DNA of 22,305 bases from Pseudomonadota bacterium. GTDB lineage: Bacteria > Pseudomonadota > Alphaproteobacteria > Rhizobiales > Xanthobacteraceae. Below, piece after piece: positions 7,068 to 14,129 of the stretch. Positions within the stretch are counted from its first letter, which is position 1, and each line of letters opens with the position of its first letter. Under the pieces are notes generated by a model. The model had not been told where the DNA came from. It saw only the letters and a program-made list of their open reading frames with translations, and did no database searches. The stretch lies in the NCBI GenBank assembly GCA_023422775.1, contig JAFAGM010000100.1, positions 1 through 22,305 of the forward strand. Reading direction: 5' to 3'. The translations under genes and the position numbers were made by a program.

Positions 7068-7940
7068 ATGCCGCCACCCGTTTTCCGATTTGCGCCGAGC
7101 CCGAACGGCTACCTCCATCTCGGCCACGCCTATTCGGCGCTGCTGAATTTCGACCTGGCGCGCGAAAGTGGCGGCCGGTTCCTGCTGCGGATCGAGGATA
7201 TCGACGCGACGCGCTGCCGTCCGGAGTTCGAGGCGGCGATCCACGAAGATCTGGCCTGGCTCGGCCTGTCTTGGGAAACGCCGGCGCGGCGGCAATCGGA
7301 GCATTTTGCGCGCTACCGCGAGGCGGTGGACAAACTCGCGAGTCTTGGCCTGATCTATCCCGCCTTCGAGAGCCGCGCGGAAATTGCCCGGCTCGTCGCG
7401 CTGCGGGAGACCGAGGCACCGTGGCCGCGCGATCCCGATGGGACGCCGTTCTATCCGGGGGCCGCGAAAGCGATGGCGCCGGAGGAGCGCGACCGGCTCA
7501 GCCTGCAGGGCACGCCCTACGCGCTGCGGCTCGACATGGCGGCCGCGCGTGCCCATGTGCAGGGTCTTGCGTGGACCGAACTCGGCGAAGGTCCCGGCGG
7601 CGAGCGCGGGACCGTGATGGCGCGGCCGGAGGACTGGGGCGATGTTATCCTGGCGCGCAAGGAAACGCCGACCAGCTATCATCTGTCCGTGGTAATCGAC
7701 GACGCCTTGCAGGGCGTCACCGAGGTGGTGCGGGGGAGAGACCTGTTCTGGTCCACCAGTGTGCATCTCCTGCTGCAGCATCTGCTTGGGATGCCACAAC
7801 CGGTCTATCGGCATCACCGGCTCGTGACGGATGCATCCGGACAAAAGCTCTCGAAATCGACCGATGCCACCGCCTTGCGCGAATTGCGCCGGCAGGGCGT
7901 CACACCCTCCGATATCCGTAGGCTCGTCGGCCTGCCTTGA
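7068..7940 (+). CDS. gluQRS: glutamyl-Q tRNA(Asp) synthetase
   Basis: Paralogue of the glutamyl-tRNA synthetase catalytic domain; attaches glutamate to the queuosine base in the anticodon of tRNA(Asp). Seen in the 290-residue sequence: FRFAPSPNGYLHLGHAYSAL with the HIGH-like HLGH near the N-terminus, LLRIEDIDATRC, and the KMSKS-like QKLSKSTDA near the C-terminus; no anticodon-binding domain follows, and the length is typical. The ATG at 7068 follows GTGAAAGAG. Odd point: the zinc-binding cysteines that follow LGLIYP in E. coli GluQ-RS are replaced (PAFESRAE) and the later cysteine is also absent, so this enzyme appears zinc-free. It stands alone, followed by a 93-bp gap to the kinase gene. 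Confidence 0.93.
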   Translation: MPPPVFRFAPSPNGYLHLGHAYSALLNFDLARESGGRFLLRIEDIDATRCRPEFEAAIHEDLAWLGLSWETPARRQSEHFARYREAVDKLASLGLIYPAFESRAEIARLVALRETEAPWPRDPDGTPFYPGAAKAMAPEERDRLSLQGTPYALRLDMAAARAHVQGLAWTELGEGPGGERGTVMARPEDWGDVILARKETPTSYHLSVVIDDALQGVTEVVRGRDLFWSTSVHLLLQHLLGMPQPVYRHHRLVTDASGQKLSKSTDATALRELRRQGVTPSDIRRLVGLP

Positions 7941-8033
7941 GGCCTTCCGTAGTTCTACTGAGGGTTGTTGAAAACGTCTCCGTGACTTTGCCCTCGGCGG
8001 CGTGCCATGCTGGCCGCGCAGGGATCGGGGATC

Positions 8034-9290
8034 ATGACGGCAAAAAAGCGCTCCCGGCGCGTCACACGGCCAAAAAAAAATCGACCGGCGAAAAAGCGAG
8101 TATCCGGCGCCGCCGCGAAGGCGCGCGGCAAGCGCAAGTCCGCCGCCCCGGCACCCGGCATGGTCGAGACCGCGCTGGCCGCCTTCGCGCATGAGGTCCG
8201 CACGCCGCTCACCGGCATCCTGGCGATCAGCAACCTGCTCGCGACTTCCGACCTCGATGAGCGCGAACGGCGCTGGGTCGACACCATCAAGGCCGGCGCC
8301 GAGCATCTGGCCAGCCTTGCCACGCTGTTTGTCGATGCCGCGCGTAGCGGCGGGCCCGGACTGCAGGTGCGGCAGGACTTTTTCGACTTGCGGACGTTGG
8401 CCCGCAACGCCGGCGATTCCCTGACCGGCCGCGCGGCGGCCAAGGGCCTGAAGTCGTCGGTCGACGTTTCCGAAAAGCTGCCCGCATTCGCGGTCGGCGA
8501 TCCCGTTCGCCTGCGCGCGGCGCTGGAGAACCTGATCGACAATGCGGTGAAGTTCACCGAGCAGGGCAGCGTCACGCTGCGGGTGACGCCGCTTCGCAGC
8601 ACTAGGGGCCGGATCGCCGTCGCATTCGAGGTCTCCGACAGCGGGATCGGCCTTACGCTTGCGGAAATCAAGCGCCTGTTCCGGCCGTTCTCGCAGGCCA
8701 ACGTCTCCATCGCGTCGCGCTTCGGCGGCGCCGGGCTCGGCCTGTCATCGGTCAAGCAACTGGCGCGCGCCATGGGGGGCGACATCGCCGTCACGCAACG
8801 GCGCGGAGGAGGCGCCACGTTCACCTTTACCGTCGCGATGTCGCCGGCGGAGGCGATGGAGGGCGCCGCATCCAGCGCCGATGGCGATGTGCCGGTGGGG
8901 TCGCCGTCATCGCTGCGGCTGCTCAGCGTGGAGGACAATCCGTTCGGCCGCGTCGTGCTCAACGCCATTCTGAGCGAACTCGGTCACCAGACCGAATTCA
9001 TCGGTCAGGGCGAAACGGCGCCGGAACGGCTCGCGCAGGGCGCATTCGACGCCGTGCTGATGGACATGGTCCTGCCGGGCATCGATGGCGTCGAGGCGAT
9101 CAGGCGAATCCGCGCGCTGGAGGCGCCGCTCGGGCAAATTCCGATCATCTGCATATCGGGCCGCGGCGAGGACGAGGCGGCGTCGCGCGCCGCCGGCGCC
9201 GATGTCTTCCTGGTCAAGCCTGTGTCTCCGCGCGCTTTGGCGATGGCCCTGCATGATGCGGCAGGCCAGGCTTCGCCTGCGACTTCATGA
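8034..9290 (+). CDS. soluble hybrid histidine kinase (HisKA–HATPase–receiver) with basic N-terminal tail
   Basis: Signal-transduction kinase. Seen in the 418-residue sequence: an N-terminal segment of about 40 residues very rich in Lys/Arg; HisKA with FAHEVRTPLTGI (His53); HATPase with N box ENLIDNAVKFT (Asn170 region), DSGIGL and GGAGLGLSSVKQLARAMGG; then a receiver domain with VEDN (Glu300/Asp301), phosphoacceptor Asp344 in VLMDMVLPG and Lys395 in FLVKPVSP. There is no transmembrane segment and no PAS, GAF or HAMP domain, so the input is unclear. I choose the ATG at 8034, after GGGGATC; an in-frame ATG at 8007 would add nine residues. A run of nine A (8072-8080) lies in codons for Pro-Lys-Lys-Asn. 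The last 77 bp overlap the convergent YihY gene. No cognate regulator gene is adjacent. Confidence 0.9.
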   Translation: MTAKKRSRRVTRPKKNRPAKKRVSGAAAKARGKRKSAAPAPGMVETALAAFAHEVRTPLTGILAISNLLATSDLDERERRWVDTIKAGAEHLASLATLFVDAARSGGPGLQVRQDFFDLRTLARNAGDSLTGRAAAKGLKSSVDVSEKLPAFAVGDPVRLRAALENLIDNAVKFTEQGSVTLRVTPLRSTRGRIAVAFEVSDSGIGLTLAEIKRLFRPFSQANVSIASRFGGAGLGLSSVKQLARAMGGDIAVTQRRGGGATFTFTVAMSPAEAMEGAASSADGDVPVGSPSSLRLLSVEDNPFGRVVLNAILSELGHQTEFIGQGETAPERLAQGAFDAVLMDMVLPGIDGVEAIRRIRALEAPLGQIPIICISGRGEDEAASRAAGADVFLVKPVSPRALAMALHDAAGQASPATS

Positions 9291-10107
9291 TCGCCGCGTT
9301 CAGTTCGCCGCCATAGACGAAGATCGCGGCGATGAAGTACAGGAACACCAGCGCGATGATCACCGAGGCGAGCCCCGCATACATCGTCACGTAGTTGCTG
9401 GCGAAGCGCGCCAGATACTGGCCGAAAACGATGCCCGAGATCAGGGAAGCCACCATCGTAAAGACGATGCCCGGAACGATTTGCACAAACCTCCTCCTTC
9501 CCCAGGGAAGCCAGGCGTGCAGCACGAACAGCGCCACCGTCATCGCCGTGATCGTGATGCCGTAGCGGGCGAAAAACAGCACTCTCTCGTTGCTCTCGAC
9601 GAAGAACGGGATATGCCGGCGCGCGGTCTCCAGGATCAGCGGACCGAGCACGATCAGGAACGCCATCAGGAGCGAGGTGACCGCGGCGACCAGCGTGTAG
9701 CCGATCGATTCCAGCCGCAGCCAGTACCACGCCCGCGGCTCGACCACCGAATAGGCGCGGTTGAGCGCGACCCGCAGCGCCTCGACGCCGTTCGAGGCAA
9801 AGTAGACCGCCAGCACCGCGCCGACGGTCAGGATGTCGCCGCGTGTCGTGGTCAGCACGTCGTGGATCTCGCTGGAAATCGTATCCGCCACCTGTTGCGG
9901 CCAGATCTCCAGCAACAACTGCGCGGCCTGGTCGGCAAGTTCCTTGGAACCGAAAAAGCCGGCCAGCGAGGTCAGCACGATCAGGAACGGAAACAGCGCC
10001 ATCAGGGTCGATAGCGCGATGTGGCTGGCGATCGCCCAGCCGTCATCGGCGAGAAACGCATAGAACGCCTCCATCACGACGTCGTAGACGTAGCGGAGCT
10101 GCCTCAC
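9214..10107 (-). CDS. YihY/virulence factor BrkB family inner-membrane protein
   Basis: Polytopic membrane protein of the YihY (formerly RNase BN) / BrkB family, of unknown molecular role. Seen in the 297-residue sequence: DDGWAIASHIALSTLMALFP near residues 21-40 and VGAVLAVYFASNGVEALRVALN, both typical of the family; about six hydrophobic segments; and the C-terminal LIVLFLY-type helix followed by YGGELNAA. The GTG start at 10107 follows GAGG; the usual family N-terminus of an amphipathic segment before the first membrane helix supports it. The C-terminal 25 codons overlap the kinase gene on the other strand. It is divergent from the small HIG1-like gene, with 138 bp between starts. Confidence 0.9.
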   Translation of the reverse strand: MRQLRYVYDVVMEAFYAFLADDGWAIASHIALSTLMALFPFLIVLTSLAGFFGSKELADQAAQLLLEIWPQQVADTISSEIHDVLTTTRGDILTVGAVLAVYFASNGVEALRVALNRAYSVVEPRAWYWLRLESIGYTLVAAVTSLLMAFLIVLGPLILETARRHIPFFVESNERVLFFARYGITITAMTVALFVLHAWLPWGRRRFVQIVPGIVFTMVASLISGIVFGQYLARFASNYVTMYAGLASVIIALVFLYFIAAIFVYGGELNAAIMKSQAKPGLPHHAGPSPKRAETQA

Positions 10108-10245
10108 TTCCCGACCTCGTGCTGGCGCATTGCGGTTCGACCCGGAAACCCCTTCCAGCTTCTGATATTATTGGGTTAAAAGCCAGATCGTTGCGCCAGT
10201 TGTGAACGGATGGAAGTTGCCCCGGCGCGGTGTTATGTAGCACCG

Positions 10246-10440
10246 ATGGCATCCTTTCTAAGTATGATCGTTCTTCCCATCATGGTCGCGGCCGTCGCAT
10301 TCGTGCTGCTGCTTGGCCTCGTCAACATGATGCGGGGCGGCTCGCCGAACCGTTCGCAGAGCCTGATGCGACTTCGGGTGTTGCTGCAGTTCATCGCCAT
10401 CGTCATCACCATGGCCGTCGTCTGGGCGATAGGCAAATAA
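10246..10440 (+). CDS. twin transmembrane helix small protein (HIG1-like)
   Basis: Small membrane protein of 64 residues with two hydrophobic helices separated by a short loop, GLVNMMRGGSPNRSQSLMRLR. This loop and the twin-helix shape match the HIG_1_N (hypoxia-induced protein conserved region) family found ahead of cobalamin adenosyltransferase in many alphaproteobacteria; in mitochondria HIG1 proteins associate with respiratory complexes. I place the start at the ATG at 10246 on family length (MASFLSMIV), although its ribosome site is poor; an in-frame ATG at 10210 would add 12 atypical residues. The adenosyltransferase gene starts 23 bp after its stop, so the two are probably co-transcribed. 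Confidence 0.82.
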   Translation: MASFLSMIVLPIMVAAVAFVLLLGLVNMMRGGSPNRSQSLMRLRVLLQFIAIVITMAVVWAIGK

Positions 10441-10463
10441 AGGCAGGAAAGAGGTAGTCGCCA

Positions 10464-11036
10464 ATGGTCGTGCTCAACCGCATCTACACGAAGACCGGCG
10501 ATGACGGCACCACCGCGCTCGGCAGCGGCGAGCGCCGCCCGAAATACGATCTGCGCATCGCGGCCTATGGCACCGTCGACGAAACCAACGCCGCCATCGG
10601 CGTGGTAAGGCTGCACCTTGGCGAGGCCCGCGAACTCGATGCGATGCTGGGACGGATCCAGAACGATTTGTTCGATCTCGGCGCCGATCTCGCGGTGCCC
10701 CAGCGCGAGGGCAAGGCCGAACGTTTGCGGATGCTGGCGAGCCAGGTCGAACGGCTCGAGCGTGACATCGACACCCTGAACGCGCACATGGCGCCGCTGA
10801 CCTCGTTCATCCTGCCGGGCGGCACCCCCGCCGCCGCATACCTGCATCTCGCCCGCACCATATGTCGCCGGGCGGAACGGGTGATGGTGGAACTCGCCTC
10901 CCGGCCCGAAGAGCCGGTGAACGAGGCCGCCATCCAGTATATGAACCGCCTGTCGGATTTCCTGTTCGTCGCCGGCCGCCACATGAACGACAATGGCGCC
11001 GGAGACGTGTTGTGGGTACCGGGCCAGAACAGGTAA
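10464..11036 (+). CDS. pduO: ATP:cob(I)alamin adenosyltransferase, PduO type
   Basis: Transfers the adenosyl group of ATP to reduced cobalamin, making adenosylcobalamin, the cofactor of enzymes such as methylmalonyl-CoA mutase. Seen in the 190-residue sequence: ATP-binding RIYTKTGDDGTTALG at about 6-20, YGTVDETNAAIG at about 35-46, LPGGTPAAAYLHLARTICRRAERV at about 117-140 (written in two parts, with the Arg/Glu pairs of the active site), and NRLSDFLFVAGR at about 161-172. Length is normal for a trimeric PduO-type enzyme; it is unrelated in fold to CobA/BtuR. An AGGAAAGAGG ribosome site lies 10-19 bp before the ATG, a little far. The gene lies between the twin-TM small protein and etfB. Confidence 0.93.
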   Translation: MVVLNRIYTKTGDDGTTALGSGERRPKYDLRIAAYGTVDETNAAIGVVRLHLGEARELDAMLGRIQNDLFDLGADLAVPQREGKAERLRMLASQVERLERDIDTLNAHMAPLTSFILPGGTPAAAYLHLARTICRRAERVMVELASRPEEPVNEAAIQYMNRLSDFLFVAGRHMNDNGAGDVLWVPGQNR

Positions 11037-11080
11037 GGTAGCCTCTAAATATCAGGGGTCCGATTTTTGGCTTTCGCGCG

Positions 11081-11109
11081 TTGACCGCCGATAGCGGGCG
11101 ATCTAGGTT
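11081..11109 (+). promoter_or_regulatory. candidate sigma-70 promoter for etfBA
   Basis: TTGACC (11081-11086) and TAGGTT (11104-11109) are separated by exactly 17 bp, in the 121-bp gap between the adenosyltransferase and etfB. The placement, about 50 bp before the etfB ATG, would give a short leader with the AAGGAT ribosome site at 11150-11155. The match is reasonable but not perfect, and alphaproteobacterial promoters are loose, so this is a candidate only. Confidence 0.4.
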
Positions 11110-11157
11110 CCGCGCCCAAGCCAACCAAACCCCAGAATTCAAGCGAAAGAAGGATCG

Positions 11158-11907
11158 ATGAAGGTTCTTGTGCCGGTAAAGCGGGTGGTCGATTACAACG
11201 TCAAGGTCCGCGTCAAGAGCGACGGAACCGGCGTCGAACTTGCCAACGTGAAGATGTCGATGAATCCGTTCGACGAAATCGCCGTCGAGGAAGCACTGCG
11301 CCTGAAGGAAGCCGGCAAGGCGACCGAAGTAGTGGTGGTATCGATCGGCCCGGCGCAGGCCTCGGAGACGATCCGGACCGGTCTTGCCATGGGCGCCGAT
11401 CGCGGCATCCTCGTCAAGGCCGAAGGCAACGTCGAACCGCTGGCGGTTGCCAAGCTGCTCAAGGCGGTGGCCGAGGCTGAAAAGCCCGGGCTCATCATTC
11501 TCGGCAAGCAGGCGATCGACGACGACTCCAACCAGACCGGCCAGATGCTGGCGGCGCTGCTCGGATGGTCGCAGGCCACTTTCGCATCCAAGCTCGAAGT
11601 CGAAGGCGCCGATTTCAAGGTCACCCGCGAGGTCGACGGCGGCCTGCAGACGGTGAAGCTGAAGGGACCGGCGATCGTCACGACGGACCTGCGCCTGAAC
11701 GAGCCGCGCTACGCTTCGCTGCCCAACATCATGAAGGCGAAGAAGAAGCCGATCGACGACAAGAACGCAGCCGATTACGGCGTCGATCTCACGCCGCATC
11801 TCGAAGTGCTCAAGACCGCGGAACCGCCCGGCCGCAAGGGCGGCGTCAAGGTCAAGGACGTCAGCGAGCTGGTATCCAAACTCAAGACCGAAGCCGGGGT
11901 TCTCTGA
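11158..11907 (+). CDS. etfB: electron transfer flavoprotein subunit beta
   Basis: Small subunit of the FAD/AMP-containing ETF heterodimer, which takes electrons from acyl-CoA and other flavin dehydrogenases and passes them to ETF-ubiquinone oxidoreductase. Seen in the 249-residue sequence: MKVLVPVKRVVDYNVKVRVK at the N-terminus, AMGADRGILV, the nucleotide-binding ILGKQAIDDDSNQTGQM at about 115-130 and the ETF-beta signature LNEPRYASLPNIMKAKKKP at about 180-198, which includes the loop contacting partner dehydrogenases. Length is typical. AAGGAT precedes the ATG by two bases. Its TGA overlaps the etfA ATG (TGATG), indicating translational coupling. Confidence 0.97.
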   Translation: MKVLVPVKRVVDYNVKVRVKSDGTGVELANVKMSMNPFDEIAVEEALRLKEAGKATEVVVVSIGPAQASETIRTGLAMGADRGILVKAEGNVEPLAVAKLLKAVAEAEKPGLIILGKQAIDDDSNQTGQMLAALLGWSQATFASKLEVEGADFKVTREVDGGLQTVKLKGPAIVTTDLRLNEPRYASLPNIMKAKKKPIDDKNAADYGVDLTPHLEVLKTAEPPGRKGGVKVKDVSELVSKLKTEAGVL

Positions 11908-12851
11908 TGACGACGCTATTGATTGCCGAACACGATAACGCGTCGATCAAGGACGCCACCAACAAGGCATTGACCGCGGCGGCCGCGCTCGGCGCCGACG
12001 TGCATGTGCTGGTCGCCGGCGAAAACGCCAAGGCGGCGGCCGATGCCGCCTCCAAGCTCGCCGGCGTGAAGAAGGTGCTGCTCGCCGACAACGCCGCCTA
12101 TGCCCATGATCTCGCCGAACCGCTGGCTGCGCTGATCGTGTCGCTGGCGCCTTCCTATGACGCCTTCGTCGCGCCCGCGACGTCGCGCTTCAAGAACGTG
12201 ATGCCGCGCGTTGCGGCGTTGCTCGACGTGATGCAGGTGTCCGAAATCATCAAGGTGGTTTCACCCGATACCTTCGAACGGCCGATCTATGCCGGCAACG
12301 CGATCCAGACCGTGAAGTCGAAGGACGCCAAGAAGGTCATCACGGTGCGCACCTCGACCTTTGCCGCGGCCGGCGACGGCGGTAGCGCGCCGGTCGAGAA
12401 TGCTGTCTCGGCGGCCGATCCCGGTCTCTCCAGCTTCGTCGGCGAGGAAGTCGCCAAGAGCGATCGTCCGGAACTGACGTCGGCAAAGATCATCGTCTCC
12501 GGTGGTCGCGCGATGCAGAGCCGCGAGAACTTTGCCAAGTATATCGAACCGCTCGCCGACAAGCTGGGCGCCGGCGTCGGCGCCTCGCGCGCCGCGGTCG
12601 ATGCCGGCTATGCGCCCAACGACTGGCAGGTCGGCCAGACCGGCAAGGTGGTGGCCCCCGAGCTCTACGTCGCGATCGGTATCTCTGGCGCGATCCAGCA
12701 TCTCGCCGGTATGAAGGATTCCAAGGTGATCGTTGCGATCAACAAGGATGAAGACGCGCCGATTTTCCAGGTTGCCGATTACGGCCTGGTCGCGGATCTC
12801 TATCAGGCGGTTCCCGAACTGACCGAAGCGCTCGGCAAGTTGGGCAAGTAA
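11907..12851 (+). CDS. etfA: electron transfer flavoprotein subunit alpha
   Basis: Large, FAD-binding subunit of ETF. Seen in the 314-residue sequence: an N-terminal domain beginning MTTLLIAEHDN, and the C-terminal FAD-binding domain with VSGGRAM (about 197-203), VGQTGKVVAPELY (about 242-254), IGISGAIQH (about 257-265) and NKDEDAPIFQVADYG (about 279-293), all hallmarks of ETF-alpha. The ATG at 11907 shares a base with the etfB stop, which fixes the start; an open frame runs upstream inside etfB but is a shadow. A GC-rich hairpin follows the stop, so the etfBA transcript may end there, before the hydroxybutyryl-CoA dehydrogenase gene. Confidence 0.97.
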   Translation: MTTLLIAEHDNASIKDATNKALTAAAALGADVHVLVAGENAKAAADAASKLAGVKKVLLADNAAYAHDLAEPLAALIVSLAPSYDAFVAPATSRFKNVMPRVAALLDVMQVSEIIKVVSPDTFERPIYAGNAIQTVKSKDAKKVITVRTSTFAAAGDGGSAPVENAVSAADPGLSSFVGEEVAKSDRPELTSAKIIVSGGRAMQSRENFAKYIEPLADKLGAGVGASRAAVDAGYAPNDWQVGQTGKVVAPELYVAIGISGAIQHLAGMKDSKVIVAINKDEDAPIFQVADYGLVADLYQAVPELTEALGKLGK

Positions 12852-12859
12852 AATTCTCT

Positions 12860-12897
12860 GCCGGCCGGACACGCAACGTTCGGCCGGCGTTTACTTT
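12860..12897 (+). terminator. probable Rho-independent terminator after etfA
   Basis: GCCGGCCG (12860-12867) and CGGCCGGC (12881-12888) form a perfect 8-bp GC stem, extendable by one wobble and one A-T pair, closing a loop of about 9 bases. It begins 9 bp after the etfA stop and is followed by a moderately T-rich stretch (GTTTACTTT). The tail is imperfect, so termination may be partial. Confidence 0.65.
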
Positions 12898-12950
12898 AAG
12901 AGCGTTTTCACGCGATGATTCGAGCCCCGCGCGAAGAAAATGTGTCAAAA
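12898..12950. repeat. decayed copy of repeat family A (opposite orientation to the copy at 2992-3084)
   Basis: Read on the plus strand, AGAGCGTTTTC, then GCGA, later CGCG, AAGAAAA and GTCAAAA follow in the same order and at near-equal spacing as in the reverse complement of 3025-3085. The inner part has diverged and the outer 11-bp palindrome is missing. It lies between the etfA terminator and the dehydrogenase gene, and so falls in that gene's leader region. Confidence 0.55.
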
Positions 12951-13004
12951 GGTGGGACCTGAATGAACAGGCGCGATATGCGCGCCGTTCCGGTGGATGA
13001 CAAG

Positions 13005-13886
13005 ATGGCGGTGACAATCAAGAAGGTCGGCGTGATCGGCTCGGGCCAGATGGGTAATGGCATCGCCCAGGTGGCGTCACTCGCCGGCCTCGACGTGGTG
13101 CTTAACGACATTTCCGCCGAACGGCTGAAATCGGCGATGGCGACCATCAACGGCCATCTGTCGCGCCAGGTCGCGAAGCAGGCCATCACCGAGGACGCGC
13201 GCAAGAAGGCGCTGGACCGGATCACCTCCGCCGAAACCCTGGAAGGGCTTTCGGATTGCGACCTCGTGATCGAGACCGCGGTCGAGAAGGAAGAGGTCAA
13301 GCGCAAGATCTTCCACGAACTCTGCGCGGCGCTGAAGCCGGAGGCAATCGTCGCGACCAATTCCTCGTCGATCTCGATCACGCGACTGGCCGCCTCGACC
13401 GATCGTCCCGAGAAGTTCATCGGCATTCATTTCATGAATCCGGTGCCGGCGATGGACCTGGTCGAACTGATCCGTGGCATCGCCACCGACGATTCGACGT
13501 TCGACACCGCCAAGGAATTCGTTACCAGGCTCGGCAAGCAGATCGCAGTGTCGGAGGATTTCCCGGCCTTCATCGTCAACCGTATCCTGCTGCCGATGAT
13601 CAACGAGGCGATCTACACGCTTTATGAAGGCGTCGGTAATGTCGAGGCGATCGATGCGGCAATGAAACTCGGCGCGCACCACCCGATGGGGCCGCTGGAA
13701 CTGGCCGATTTCATCGGCCTGGATACCTGCCTGTCGATCATGCAGGTGCTGCACGAGGGGCTGGCGGATTCGAAATACCGGCCGTGTCCGCTGCTGGTGA
13801 AATATGTCGAAGCCGGCTGGCTGGGGCGGAAGACCCAGCGCGGCTTCTACGACTACCGCGGCGACAAGCCCGTCCCGACACGCTAG
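13005..13886 (+). CDS. hbd: 3-hydroxybutyryl-CoA dehydrogenase (3-hydroxyacyl-CoA dehydrogenase family)
   Basis: Oxidises 3-hydroxybutyryl-CoA (or related 3-hydroxyacyl-CoA) to the 3-oxo form with NAD(P), in short-chain fatty-acid or PHB-linked metabolism. Seen in the 293-residue sequence: Rossmann motif VGVIGSGQMGNGIAQ near the N-terminus, CDLVIETAVEKEEVK, IGIHFMNPVPAMDLVELI with catalytic His142, VNRILLPMINEA, and GAHHPMGPLELADFIGLDT with the C-terminal GFYDY. I choose the ATG at 13005 because family members begin MAVTIKKVGVIG-like. An in-frame ATG at 12963, with a stronger AGGTGGGA site, would add 14 residues that look non-homologous. It follows etfBA on the same strand, a neighbourhood consistent with acyl-CoA oxidation. 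Confidence 0.93.
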   Translation: MAVTIKKVGVIGSGQMGNGIAQVASLAGLDVVLNDISAERLKSAMATINGHLSRQVAKQAITEDARKKALDRITSAETLEGLSDCDLVIETAVEKEEVKRKIFHELCAALKPEAIVATNSSSISITRLAASTDRPEKFIGIHFMNPVPAMDLVELIRGIATDDSTFDTAKEFVTRLGKQIAVSEDFPAFIVNRILLPMINEAIYTLYEGVGNVEAIDAAMKLGAHHPMGPLELADFIGLDTCLSIMQVLHEGLADSKYRPCPLLVKYVEAGWLGRKTQRGFYDYRGDKPVPTR

Positions 13887-13914
13887 GAATTTCGTCATTG
13901 CAGTAACACCGAAC

Positions 13915-14015
13915 CCTCATGGTGAGGAGCCGCGTTATCGGCGTCTCGAACCATGTGGCCCATCCGGTGCCATTCATCCTTCGAGACGCCGCTAACGCGG
14001 CTCCTCAGGATGAGG
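13915..14015. repeat. long inverted repeat, family B, copy 1
   Basis: Arms at 13915-13955 and 13975-14015 (41 nt each) are nearly complementary, with short mismatches where CATGGTGAGG faces CATCCTGAGG-type sequence. The core is GGAGCCGCGTT and GGCGTCTCGAA, and the loop is about 19 nt (TGGCCCATCCGGTGCCATT). It begins 29 bp after the dehydrogenase stop and could serve as its terminator. The same design recurs at 14341-14440. I recall similar elements as abundant in Bradyrhizobium, Rhodopseudomonas and Nitrobacter intergenic DNA (memory). Confidence 0.8.
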
Positions 14016-14129
14016 TCTGACCACTCGCCCTGCATTGCAAATTGCGGTTTGGCGTCGCGCCGCGCCCATCTCCAGAATTCGTTAACCAGTGCCGGGTAGG
14101 GTGCCGCTCGCGTTCTGGGAGTGCTGCGT

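Noticed and set aside
6440..7921. Plus-strand open frame of 493 codons
   Set aside because: It covers the antisense of the glycosylase and an alternate frame of gluQRS, both of which have clear motifs; the translation is low-complexity.
7929..7944. GGCCT...AGGCC hairpin at the end of gluQRS
   Set aside because: The stem is only 5 bp, overlaps the stop codon and has no T-run, so it is not a convincing terminator.
7065..8306. Minus-strand open frame of 413 codons
   Set aside because: Antisense to gluQRS and the kinase N-terminus; no recognisable motif.
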